From Odiellus spinosus (lineage: Eukaryota > Arthropoda > Arachnida > Opiliones > Phalangiidae): a stretch of DNA of 64,000 nucleotides. This document shows, piece by piece, positions 36,053 through 46,961 of the stretch (position 1 is the stretch's first letter; each line of letters opens with the position of its first letter). A program made the position numbers and the translations under genes. The notes below the pieces were generated by a model, which saw only the letters and a program-made list of their open reading frames with translations, was not told the origin of the DNA and made no database searches. Location of the stretch: NCBI GenBank assembly GCA_963920705.1, contig CAWUCO010000001.1:953982-1017981 (forward strand), read 5' to 3'.

Positions 36053-37239
36053 ACGTAGAAAACCTTAGCGTTAAATGAATAATTTGTCCGTTTTATACAA
36101 GTGTGTTTTGTTTAATATGAAATAAAAATTAAAGATACTACTCCAGTATCTTCTAATTGGTATGATTTCTCTATTTATTTTTCGAGTTTCTTCTACACCA
36201 AAGACTATTCAAGTAAGCTATATAGTCTTTGCACGGCCCCTGTAAAGCTAGCAAAAGCCTACTGCATGAATGCTTGACAAGTGGAACACTTCTACAGGCG
36301 TTTTCGAGGATTTCGAGGCATAGTAGACCAAAAATATACGAATTTCATTTTGCCGCCATCACTATACCCGTGGCAGTTACAAAATAATTCTTTCCTAATA
36401 TTTTCCTAACATAATTATGAATCTAAAATAATAACCGTTCAAGATTTTCGTGTGGGGGAAGGCTTTCATATCCGGCACGGAAGTCATAGATTCTTCCTAT
36501 TCTTTACATTATGGAAGAAACCTTCCATTCGTTGTAATTCCCAAAATTTACAGTTGTGAGCTCGAATTTTAGCTTTAAATTATCCCCCAACTACCCTATT
36601 TTAATAATATAATACGAATCTTATATATAAAAACCACGACGTTCGTTCGTTCGTTCGTCGTTCGTTGGTTCGTTTTTTCGCGGGGGAATTTATTCCGAGC
36701 CGTTCCGGCCCCCCACGAGTTCGCTAATTTTATTGCTCTTGGAGAAACACGCCGTCTACGGAACAAAATTTAATCTGGGTTCGTAGTTCGTTTTAAATTA
36801 AAATTAGAATTAATTGAAAAATTAAATCTTCGATTTGGTATCGTTACAAACGTTTCAGTGTTTCGTTAATTTTCTTCCTGTTAGGCCTCCGCTCAGTTTA
36901 AATTATAAAATTTAATCGGGGTTCGTACCGCTTTTTACTCTTTTTAAATTAAAATTAAAGTTAAAAATTCCAGTTCGATAAAGGCTTCCGTTCGTTAACA
37001 CGATAATCTGTCGTTTCAGGAGGATCCCGTTGCGGGATGCCTCGCCTTAACGCCGGCCTCCCATTGGTTGATAATGATTTGTATAGTGTAGGGTCTTTTT
37101 TTTTTCCCACGGAGGATTGTTAGACGCGGAGTAGTAGTCTTATATATTAAAACCCCGCTTAGCATTACAGGGAGCATTTAAAAATGGAGTGGTAATAAAT
37201 TTTAAACGGAACCTTTTAAACTAACGGAAAAAGTCGAAC

Positions 37240-38320
37240 ATCAAGATGGCCGCCTGCAAAAAGATGAGAGTTAGATGGACGCCTGAAAAAAGATGAAAAG
37301 CAAGTTGGCCGCCTGAAAAAAAAGATGAAAATTAAGATGGAAGCATGAAAAAAGATGAAAAGCAAGATGGCCGCCTTAAAGAGATGAAAAGTAAGATGGC
37401 CGCATGAAAAAAGATGAAAAGTAAGATGGCCGCATGAAAAAAGATGAAAAGTAAGATGGCCGCATGAAAAAAGATGAAAAGTAAGATGGCCGCATGAAAA
37501 AAAAGATGAAAAGCAAGATGGCCGCCTGAAAAAAAAGATGAAAAGCAAGATGGCCGCCTGAAAAAAAAGATGAAAATTAAGATGGAAGCATGAAAAAAGA
37601 TGAAAAGCAAGATGGCCGCCTTAAAAAAGAAAAGTAAGATGGCCGCATGAAAAAAGATGAGAAGTAAGATGGCCGCATGAAAAAAGATGAAGCAAGATGG
37701 CCGCCTGAAAAAAAAGATGAAAATTAAGATGGAAGCATGAAAAAAGATGAAAAGCAAGATGGCCGCCTTAAAAAAGATGAAAAGTAAGATGGCCGCATGA
37801 AAAAAGATGAAAAGTAAGATGGCCGCATGAAAAAAGATGAAAAGTAAGATGGCCGCATGAAAAAAGATGAAAAGTAAGATGGCCGCATGAAAAAAAGATG
37901 AAAAGCAAGATGGCCGCCTGAAAAAAAGGATGAAAATTAAGATGGAAGCATGAAAAAAGATGAAAAGCAAGATGGCCGCCTTAAAAAAGATGAAAAGTAA
38001 GATGGCCGCATGAAAAAAGATGAAAAGTAAGATGGCCGCATGAAAAAAGATGAAAAGTAAGATGGCCGCATGAAAAAAGATGAAAAGTAAGATGGCCGCA
38101 TGAAAAAAGATGAAAAGTAAGATGGCCGCATGAAAAAAAAGATGAAAAGTAAGATGGCCGCATGAAAAAAGATGAAAAGTAAGATGGCCGCATGAAAAAA
38201 GATGAAAAGTAAGATGGCCGCATGAAAAAAGATGAAAAGTAAGATGGCCGCATGAAAAAAAAGATGAAAAGTAAGATGGCCGCATGAAAAGCAAGATGGC
38301 CGCCGAAAATAAGGTGGAAA
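37240..38320. repeat. 30-bp minisatellite inside the Helitron (about 35 units)
   Basis: The unit is near AAGATGAAAAGTAAGATGGC then CGCATGAAAA, with AAGATGGCCGC in most copies. Blocks beginning AAAATTAAGATGGAAGCATG recur, showing higher-order duplication. The 30-bp period leaves long open frames on the - strand with hydrophobic repeats. These follow from the period and are not genes. Confidence 0.95.
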
Positions 38321-38352
38321 GGAAGAGGACCGCCCTTAAAAAGATGAAAATA

Positions 38353-38486
38353 AAAATTAGAATTAAGTGAAAAATTAAATCTTCTTAAAATTAGAATTAA
38401 GTGAAAAATTAAATCTTCTTAAAATTAGAATTAAGTGAAAAATTAAATCTTCTTAAAATTAGAATTAAGTGAAAAATTAAATCTTC
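38353..38486. repeat. 34-bp tandem repeat, four copies
   Basis: AAAATTAGAATTAAGTGAAA plus AATTAAATCTTCTT repeated. A single relative of the unit occurs at 36793-36840 on the other side of the minisatellite. Confidence 0.85.
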
Positions 38487-38616
38487 GATTTGGTATCGTT
38501 ACATGCTGTTACTAATTATAACACTGTTCAATCCTTTTCACCTCTTTTCATATGGCAGGCGCGTGGAAACTCAGATTTTAATACAATTTCATTAGGCCCG
38601 AAGCAACTGGATGAAA

Positions 38617-38633
38617 CCCGCCCGTAGGGCGGG
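38617..38633 (+). terminator. Helitron 3' terminal hairpin
   Basis: A perfect 7-bp stem CCCGCCC/GGGCGGG with loop GTA, 11 bp before the CTAG end. In Helitrons this structure marks the end of rolling-circle strand transfer. Confidence 0.9.
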
Positions 38634-38999
38634 CTTTCAGCTAGTTTATCATAAAAGAGACGAAAATTTTTAACATTACGTGGACCCAGACTCTTATGGG
38701 GAGTTGCTGTTGTTCTTTCGCTTATTTGCGCTACTCGGTCTACATATACTCTACTTGTCTGTACAGAAAGTTTTAAGTGACCTTTTTTTAAGTTAACCTT
38801 CTTTGTGGATTAAGGCTGTGAGTGAAGAATAAAATATATTCTTTTAAGGCAGGACAGATCAGAGTAAAATTACACCAAGTTGGGAAACAACGTCATATGA
38901 CGACAAACTAACTAGAATATTTTTCAAAATATTTAAGGCCTACTTCTTCGCGCGACTTTCGTCGATTTGCCGGAAATGGGCGCTTGTCTCATAGCCGCG

Positions 39000-39152
39000 C
39001 CGCCATCTTTTTGCAGTAACAGGTTGCCAGACTATTTCTAATTTTATTTCCCACAAACCAAATTCAAGTTGTAAGTCCAACACCTCCGATATGATAAAAT
39101 ATAGGAGGCGTTGGTTAGTCTGTCGCTATATTCACACTACAAAAGATGGCGG
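39000..39152. promoter_or_regulatory. CpG-rich stretch with two inverted YY1/Pho-like sites
   Basis: CCGCCATCTTT (39000-39010) and AAAGATGGCGG (39142-39152) are inverted matches to the YY1/Pho consensus. Between them lies a stem (CCAACACCTCC against GGAGGCGTTGG). The second site overlaps the ATG of the frame at 39146. It could be a real promoter or the end of another mobile element. Confidence 0.35.
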
Positions 39153-39487
39153 ACGATCACGTGACAAAAGTTTTCCCCGCCAAAATTTTCGCGAGGGTCT
39201 CTAGACTTCCGGTTTTGGAAATCGACCAGGACTATACTGCAAATCCAGCGCTTCTCCTGACACACGCGAAATTTAAACCCTCGCGCGAGTTTCAAGCATA
39301 TTTGATTTCTCGAACAACTTCAATGTGCATCCGCTTATGGAATTTTTGCAACTTGTCGAGTGTAAACCGGCTCGATCTTTTCGCGGGATCACAGTTGCGA
39401 AGTTTGTACAACTTAAAGCAAGTTCGCAAATCGAACAAGTACTCTAGTGAACTAATTGCAGACCGGAAGTGTGTGGCGGCTTATTGA
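39146..39487 (+). CDS. Possible small protein, unrecognised
   Basis: A 113-residue frame starting MADDHVTKVFPAKIF in a locally CG-rich, CpG-containing stretch that stands out from its AT-rich surroundings. There is no signal peptide, membrane segment or known motif. The start lies in a YY1-like AAGATGGCGG context that is common at true animal first exons. With no homology evidence it may still be chance. Confidence 0.3.
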   Translation: MADDHVTKVFPAKIFARVSRLPVLEIDQDYTANPALLLTHAKFKPSREFQAYLISRTTSMCIRLWNFCNLSSVNRLDLFAGSQLRSLYNLKQVRKSNKYSSELIADRKCVAAY

Positions 39488-40083
39488 ACTTGCCTACCTT
39501 AATTACCGTATAGCCTATCCTAGTAGTAGGAATGGGGCTGCTATTGAGTAGTTGTCCATTTATTAAAGTCTGGGTCTATACTCTATAGCACATCCTAGTC
39601 GCGGGACTCAAATACATTTATAAATAAAGTAGAGATTAGGATTTTAAGTATAATTGAGCACTTGGTGTAGGATGTCCAACTTGATCGTATTTTTTTTCCC
39701 TATTGTAAAGTCATACTTGCCTTACAGTCTAAGAATTGCGAATAAAGTCGCCGAAAAATAGGTACTTGCAAAGGGTTCTTGCAAGAAATACGTGCCTTAT
39801 TTAAACACACTACTCAAAATATGTGATAATAGGTGCGTTTTACCACCGCCTTAGCAACCAAGAGCCGTTGCCGAATCAATGAGGCAACACCGCTAGCGTG
39901 AAAGCCTAACGTGAACCTCTCCTCGCCCTACACAAGGTTATCATTGAGTGGGAAAAATGATAATCTCGCTTATTTATACCCCGAGAAGCGATGCTTATAC
40001 AAAGTTAAAAATTATATCTAGTCTACTTTTTAACCAAAAATAGATAAAAAACAAAAGTATACAAATTGGTCTATAATGTTATT
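39488..40083. other. Non-coding, nothing recognised
   Basis: AT-rich. CTATCCTAGTAGTAGG and CACATCCTAGTCGCGGG are weak short repeats. No gene was seen. Confidence 0.4.
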
Positions 40084-40210
40084 TAAATTCTTCAATCCAC
40101 CCCGAGTTTGCAGAAAGCCAAAACCTATACTGCCCGTTATACCTCGGCTTTTTTTACTAAATGATATATGGAAAATAGCTTAGCGCTTGCTGTCAACTCA
40201 AGCTGGTATT
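40084..40210. repeat. About 140-bp dispersed repeat, third copy
   Basis: TTCTTCAATCCACCCCGAGT through ATATATGGAAAATAGCTTAG, followed after about 12 bp by a further copy that opens the 950-bp element. Confidence 0.7.
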
Positions 40211-40221
40211 AGTATAGAAAT

Positions 40222-41149
40222 TGGCTTAAATTTTTCAATCCACCCCGAGTTTGCAGCAAGCCTAAGCCTATACGGCCCTTTATACCTTTGCTATTTTAAC
40301 TAAATGATATATGGAAAATAGCTTAGCGCGTGCTGTCAACTCAAGCTGCTATTAAACGGTCAAATATTTAGAGAATTTCTTAAATATCTTCAAAACTATC
40401 GCAAATTTAAAATTTAATTTTCAGCTACATTATTAATAAGATTAAGAGACATAATTATAATATTTTGAATTATATTTTAAATTAATATTATGTTTCAATT
40501 CACTAAAAGATATCACGCCATAATGCTACAATGTACTATACTTCCAAAGAGACTATATAAGCGAATCGAATGCCATTATACAGTATCCGATTGTTATAAG
40601 ATCTGGTGGAGATCCCACCTTATCAATGCTCAGACGTTTATCGTAACCCTGAGTGCTCACGTGTCGGCCAATTTACCCTTGGGGGGCGATGTTTGGAGAG
40701 TGGAGTGTGGACCATATTAGTGAGGGACGCCTCGCTAGTATGGCCCGCTGACATCCGACACTAGTGGTTGGACCTTGATGCGTGATGGACGGAGGTGATT
40801 ATAACAGTGGGAGACGTCCCATTGTGTATAATCGCCTTCAACTGTCCAGCATCGAGGTTTGACCGTAAAGTGGATGGTGGAAGGTGATAATATGCAATTG
40901 GAGACGTCCTGTTGCATATCATTGCACGACACTTGAAATTTAATGTTGCAGCCACGCTTAAAGGAGGTAATTCCCGTTAAACGGAATTGAACGATAAGCT
41001 GGTATAATAATGTCTCTAGACTTTTGGCTCTACGAGCTAGGTCACGTGATATCCGCGTACACAGGATATCCGGTTACACAGGAAGTGACACACACACAGA
41101 CACACACACACACAGTGTAAAACCTCCCCCTTCAGTCGGGGAGGTAAAA
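40222..41149. repeat. About 950-bp dispersed element, copy 2, abutting tRNA array 2
   Basis: Same order of blocks as 31018-31965, with a longer (CA)n tract (41088-41113) and a shortened terminal hairpin (ACCTCCCC against GGGGAGGT). Its last bases run directly into the first tRNA-Gly-like unit. Confidence 0.75.
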
Positions 41150-41799
41150 AGTTCCATAGGCCGGGAATCGAACCCGAGCCGCCCGCGTGCATACTACCGC
41201 TGAACCACCGATGCTCGGTTCGTTCGATTAATTCTTGAAGTTCACCAATAACGAGAGGATTTTTGAATCCAAAAAGTTGCGTGGCCGGGAATCGAACCCT
41301 GACCGCGTGGCAGGCGAGCATTCTACCACTGAACTACCGATGCTCGGTTCCTTGGTTAAAATCTTGAAGTTCACCAATAACGAGAGGATTTTTGAATCCA
41401 AGAATTTCCATCGGCCGGGAATCGAACCCGAGCCGCCCGCGAGCATTCTACCACTGAACCTCCGATGCTCGGTTCCTTGGTTAAATTCTTGAAGCTCACC
41501 AATAACGAGAGGATTTTTGAATCCAAAGAGTTGCAACGGCCGGGAATCGCACCCGGGCCGCCCGCGTGGCAGGCGAGCATTCTACCACTGAACCACCGAT
41601 GCTCGCTTCCTTGGTTTAATTCTTGAAGTTCACCAATAACGAGAGGATTTTTGAATCCAAAAAGTTGCATCGGCCGGGAATCGAACCCGGTCCGCCCGCG
41701 TGGCACGCGAGCATTCTACCACTGAACCACCGATGCTCGGTTCCTTGGTTTAATTCTTGAAGTTCACCAATAACGAGTGGATTTTTGAATCCAAATAGT

Positions 41800-41870
41800 T
41801 GCATCGGCCGGGAATCGAACCCGGGCCGCCCGCGTGGCAGGCGAGCATTCTACCACTGAACCACCGATGC
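41800..41870 (-). tRNA. tRNA-Gly(GCC), canonical
   Basis: Delivers glycine to GGC/GGU codons. Complete cloverleaf: acceptor GCATCGG/CCGATGC, A box TGGTTCAGTGG, anticodon arm CTCGC-CTGCCAC-GCGGG, T arm CCGGG-TTCGATT-CCCGG, discriminator A. The downstream T run is TATTT instead of TTTTT. The next unit in the direction of transcription (41666-41736) is full length with T5 but altered at loop position 32. Confidence 0.85.
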
Positions 41871-44870
41871 TCGGTTCCTTGGTTTAATTCTTGTAGTTCT
41901 CCAATAACGAGTGGATTTTTGAATCCAAATAGTTGCATCGGCCGGGAATCGAACCCGGGCCGCCCGCGTGGCAGGCGAGCATTCTACCACTGACCACCGA
42001 TGCTCGGTTCCTTGTTTTAATTCTTGAAGTTCACCAATAACGAGAGGATTTTTGAATCCAAAAAGTTGCAACGGCCGGGAATCGCCCCCGGTCCGCCCGC
42101 GTGGCAGGCGAGCATTCTACCACTGAACTACCGATGCTCGGTTCTTTGGTTTAATTCTTGAAGTGCACCAATAACGAGAGGATTTTTGAGTCCAAAAAGT
42201 TGCATCGGCCCGCGTGGCAGGCGAGCATTCTACCACTGAACCACCGATGCTCGGTTCCCTGGTTTAATTCTTGAAGTTCACCAATAATGAGAGGATTTTT
42301 GAATCCAAAAAGTTCCATAGGCCGGGAATCGAACCCGAGCCGCCCGCGAGCATACTACCACTGAACCACCGATGCTCGGTTCGTTCGATTAATTCTTGAA
42401 GTTCATCAATAACGAGAGGATTTTTGAATCCAAAAAGTTGCGTGGCCGGGAATCGAACCCTGACCGCGTGGCAGGCGAGCATTCTACCACTGAACCACCG
42501 ATGCTCGGTTATTTGGTTAAAATCTTGAAGTTCACCAATAACGAGAGGATTTTTGAATCCAAAAAGTTGCGTGGCCGGGAATCGAACCCTGACCGCGTGG
42601 CAGGCGAGCATTCTACCACTGAACCACCGATGCTCGGTTCCTTGGTTAAAATCTTGAAGTTCACCAATAATGAGAGGATTTTTGAATCCAAGAAGTTCCA
42701 TCGGCCGGGAATCGAACCCGAGCCGCCCGCGAGCATTCTACCACTGAACCTCCGATGCTCGGTTCCTTGGTTAAAATCTTGAAGCTCACCAATAACGAGA
42801 GGATTTTTGAATCCAAAGAGTTGCAACGGCCGGGAATCGCACCCGGGCCGCCCGCGTGGCAGGCGAGCATTCTACCACTGAACCACCGATGCTCGCTTCC
42901 TTGGTTTAATTCTTGAAGTTCACCAATAACGAGAGGATTTTTGAATCCAAAAAGTTGCATCGGCCGGGAATCAAACCCGGTCCGCCCGCGTGGCAGGCGA
43001 GCATTCTACCACTGAACCACCGATGCTCGGTTACTTGGTTTAATTCTTGAATTTCACCAATAACGAGTGGATTTTTGAATCCAAAAAGTTGCATCGGCCG
43101 GGAATCAAACCCGGTCCGCCCGCGTGGCAGGCGAGCATTCTACCACTGAACCACCGATGCTCGCTTCCTTGATTTAATTCTTGAAGTTCACCAATAACGA
43201 GAGGATTTTTGAATCCAAAAAGTATCATCGGCCGGGAATCGAACCCGGTCCGCCCGCGTGGCAGGCGAGCATTGTACCACTGAACCACCGATGCTAGGTT
43301 CTTTGGTTTAATTCTTGAAGTTCACCAATAACGAGAGGATTTTTGAATCCAAAAAGATGCATCGGCCCGCGTGGCAGGCGAGCATTCTAACACTGAACCA
43401 CCGATGCTCGGTTCCTTGGTTTAATTCTTGAAATTCACCAATAACGAGTGGATTTTTGAATCCAAATAGTTGCATCGGCCGGGAATCGAACCCGGGCCGC
43501 CCGCGTGGCAGGCGAGCATTCTACCAATGAACCACCGATGCTCGGTTCCTTGGTTTAATTCTTGAAGTTCACCAATAACGAGAGGATTTTTGAATCCAAA
43601 AAGTTGCATCGACCGGGAATCAAACCCGGGCTGCCCGCGTGGCAGGCGAGCATTCTACCACTGAACCACCGATGCTCGGTTCCTTAGTGTAATTCTTGAA
43701 GTTCACCAATAACGAGAGGATTTTTGAATCCAAAAAGTTGCAACGGCCGGGAATCTCACCCGGGCCGCCCGCGTGGCAGGCGAGCATTCTACCACTGAAC
43801 CACCGATGCTCGGTTCTGTGGTTTAATTCTTGAAGTTCACCAATAACGAGAGGATTTTGAATCCAAAAAGTTGCATCGGCCCGCGTGGCAGGCGAGCATT
43901 CTACCACTGAACCACCGATGCTCGGTTCCCTGGTTTAATTCTTGAAGTTCACCAATAATGAGAGGATTTTTGAATCCAAAAAGTTGCATCGGCCGGGAAT
44001 CGAACCCGAGCCGCCCGCGAGCATACTACCACTGCACCACCGATGCTCGGTTCCTTGGCTAAATTCTTGAAGCTCACCAATAACGAGAGGATTTTTGAAT
44101 CCAAAAAGTATCATCGGCCGGGAATCGAACCCGGTCCGCCCGCGTGGCAGGCGAGCATTGTACCACTGAACCACCGATGCTAGGTTCTTTGGTTTAATTC
44201 TTGAAGTTCACCAATAACGAGAGGATTTTTGAATCCAAAAAGATGCATCGGCCCGCGTGGCAGGCGAGCATTCTAACACTGAACCACCGATGCTCGGTTC
44301 CTTGGTTTAATTCTTGAAATTCACCAATAACGAGTGGATTTTTGAATCCAAATAGTTGCATCGGCCGGGAATCGAACCCGGGCCGCCCGCGTGGCAGGCG
44401 AGCATTCTACCAATGAACCACCGATGCTCGGTTCCTTGGTTTAATTCTTGAAGTTCACCAATAACGAGAGGATTTTTGAATCCAAAAAGTTGCATCGACC
44501 GGGAATCAAACCCGGGCTGCCCGCGTGGCAGGCGAGCATTCTACCACTGAACCACCGATGCTCGGTTCCTTAGTGTAATTCTTGAAGTTCACCAATAACG
44601 AGAGGATTTTTGAATCCAAAAAGTTGCAACGGCCGGGAATCTCACCCGGGCCGCCCGCGTGGCAGGCGAGCATTCTACCACTGAACCACCGATGCTCGGT
44701 TCTGTGGTTTAATTCTTGAAGTTCACCAATAACGAGAGGATTTTGAATCCAAAAAGTTGCATCGGCCCGCGTGGCAGGCGAGCATTCTACCACTGAACCA
44801 CCGATGCTCGGTTCCCTGGTTTAATTCTTGAAGTTCACCAATAATGAGAGGATTTTTGAATCCAAAAAGT

Positions 44871-44932
44871 TGCATCGGCCGGGAATCGAACCCGAGCCGC
44901 CCGCGAGCATACTACCACTGCACCACCGATGC
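44871..44932 (-). pseudogene. Anticodon-less tRNA-Gly, representative of the class
   Basis: A 62-bp version lacking 9 bp that include the anticodon loop, so GCTCGC joins GGGCGG. The acceptor stem, D arm and T arm (TTCGATT) with A- and B-box sequence remain, and T5 follows. It cannot decode but could still bind TFIIIC. It recurs many times, for example near 45373, 47785, 48023, 56364 and 57727. Confidence 0.85.
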
Positions 44933-45263
44933 TCGGTTCCTTGGCTAAATTCTTGAAGCTCACCAATAACGAGAGGATTTTTGAATCCAAAAAGTTGCAT
45001 CGGCCGTGAATCGAACCTGGTCCGCCCGCGTGGCAGGCGAGCATTCTACCACTGTACCACCGATGCTCGGTTCCTTGGTTTAATTCTTGAAGTTCACCAA
45101 TAACGAGAGGATTTTTGAATCCAAAAAGTTGCAACGGCCGGGAATCTCACCCGGGCCGCCCGCGTGGCAGGCGAGCATTCTACCACTGAACCACCGATGC
45201 TCGGTTCTGTGGTTTAATTCTTGAAGTTCACCAATAACGAGAGGATTTTTGAATCCAAAAAGT

Positions 45264-45313
45264 TGCATCGGCCCGCGTGGCAGGCGAGCATTCTACCACT
45301 GAACCACCGATGC
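45264..45313 (-). pseudogene. T-armless tRNA-Gly(GCC), representative of the class
   Basis: A 50-bp version: acceptor stem, D arm and anticodon arm (CTCGC-CTGCCAC-GCGGG) are kept, and the acceptor 3' strand follows directly. The lost 21 bp are exactly the variable loop and T arm, flanked by GGC microhomology. The B box is gone, the A box and T5 terminator remain. Dozens of copies occur across array 2, making up about three of every five units after 59.2 kb. Confidence 0.9.
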
Positions 45314-45995
45314 TCGGTTCCCTGGTTTAATTCTTGAAGTTCACCAATAATGAGAGGATTTTTGAATCCAAAAAGTTGCATCGGCCGGGAATCGAACCCG
45401 AGCCGCCCGCGAGCATTCTACCACTGAACCACCGATGCTCGGTTCCTTGGTTAAATTCTTGAAGCTCACCAATAACGAGAGGATTTTTGAATCCAAAAAG
45501 TTGCATCGGCCCGCGTGGCAGGCGAGCATTCTACCACTGAACCACCGATGCTCGGTTCCTTGGTTTAATTCTTGAAGTTCACCAATAATGAGAGGATTTT
45601 TGAATCCAAAAAGTTGCATCGGCCGGGAATCAAACCCGGTCCGCCCGCGTGGCAGGCGAGCATTCTACCACTGAACCACCGATGCTCGGTTCCTTGGTTT
45701 TATTCTTGAAGTTCACCAATAATGAGAGGATTTTTGAATCCAAAAAGTTGCATCGGCCGGGAATCGAACTCGGGCCGCCCGCGTGGCAGGCGAGCATTCT
45801 ACCACTGAACCACCGATGCTCGGTTCTTTGGTTTAATTCTTCAAGTTCACCAATAACGAGAGGATTTTTGAATCCAAAAAGTTGCATCGGCCCGCGTGGC
45901 AGGCGAGCATTCTACCACTGAACCAACGATGCTCGGTTCCTTGGCTTAATTCTTGAAGTTCACCAATAATGAGAGGATTTTTGAATCCAAAAAGT

Positions 45996-46066
45996 TGCAT
46001 CGGCCGGGAATCAAACCCGGTCCGCCCGCGTTGCAGGCGAGCATTCTACCACTGAACCACCGATGC
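45996..46066 (-). pseudogene. tRNA-Gly body with GCA (Cys) anticodon, copy 1
   Basis: The anticodon loop is CTGCAAC: position 36 is A instead of C, which would read Cys codons UGC/UGU. The T loop is also changed (TTTGATT, one B-box base lost) and the variable loop differs. T5 is kept. Probably a pseudogene spread by array amplification. Confidence 0.8.
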
Positions 46067-46890
46067 TCGGTTCCTTGGTTTAATTCTTGAAGTTCACCAA
46101 TAACGAGTGGATTTTTGAATCCAAATAGTTGCATCGGCCGGGAATCGAACCCGGGCCGCCCGCATGGCAGGCGAGCATTCTACCACTGAACCACCGATGC
46201 TCGGTTCCTTGGGTTAATTCTTGAAGTTCACCAATAACGAGAGGATTTTTGACTCCAAAAAGTTGCATCGGCCCGCGTGGCAGGCGAGCATTCTACCACT
46301 AACCACCGATGCTCGGTTCCTTGGTTTAATTCTTGAAGTTCACCAATAATGAGGGGATTTTTGAATCCAAAAAGTTCCATCGGCCGGGAATCAAACCCGG
46401 TCCGCCCGCGTGGCAGGCGAGCATTCTACCACTGAACCACCGATGCTCGGTTACTTGGTTTAATTCTTGAATTTCACCAATAACGAGTGGATTTTTGAAT
46501 CCAAAAAGTTGCATCGGCCGGGAATCAAACCCGGTCCGCCCGCGTGGCAGGCGAGCATTCTACCACTGAACCACCGATGCTCGCTTCCTTGATTTAATTC
46601 TTGAAGTTCACCAATAACGAGAGGATTTTTGAATCCAAAAAGTATCATCGGCCGGGAATCGAACCCGGTCCGCCCGCGTGGCAGGCGAGCATTGTACCAC
46701 TGAACCACCGATGCTAGGTTCTTTGGTTTAATTCTTGAAGTTCACCAATAACGAGAGGATTTTTGAATCCAAAAAGATGCATCGGCCCGCGTGGCAGGCG
46801 AGCATTCTAACACTGAACCACCGATGCTCGGTTCCTTGGTTTAATTCTTGAAATTCACCAATAACGAGTGGATTTTTGAATCCAAATAGT

Positions 46891-46961
46891 TGCATCGGCC
46901 GGGAATCGAACCCGGGCCGCCCGCGTGGCAGGCGAGCATTCTACCACTGAACCACCGATGC
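46891..46961 (-). tRNA. tRNA-Gly(GCC), canonical
   Basis: Exact canonical 71-bp gene with intact A and B boxes. The adjacent terminator is broken (TATTT). The next unit downstream, near 46778, is T-armless and keeps T5. Confidence 0.85.

Larger units (their letters stand above)
36619..38644 (+). mobile_element. Non-autonomous Helitron (2026 bp), inserted in the right palindrome arm
   Basis: The left palindrome arm supplies the empty site, so the ends are exact. The insert starts TCTTATATATAAAAACCACG, ends CTAG, and lies between host A (36618) and T (38645) with no duplication, the rule for Helitrons. A hairpin CCCGCCC-GTA-GGGCGGG (38617-38633) stands 11 bp before the 3' end. GTTCG repeats follow the 5' end. 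There is no Rep/helicase gene. The interior is mostly a minisatellite. Confidence 0.95.
32534..38718. repeat. Large palindrome, arms about 1.9 kb
   Basis: The left arm 32534-34419 and right arm 34809-38718 (minus the 2026-bp Helitron) are reverse complements of 1886 and 1884 bp with few differences. The outer limits are AAAGAACAACAGCAACTCC and its complement. The centre (34420-34808) holds the unique 5' part of the left transposase gene plus a 47-bp duplication. No target duplication is visible outside the arms (GTA against CGC). Confidence 0.9.

Noticed and set aside
37216..38294. 320-residue hydrophobic frame of HAAILLFIFF repeats
   Set aside because: Produced by a 30-bp minisatellite with no stop in that frame; the sense strand is Helitron filler.
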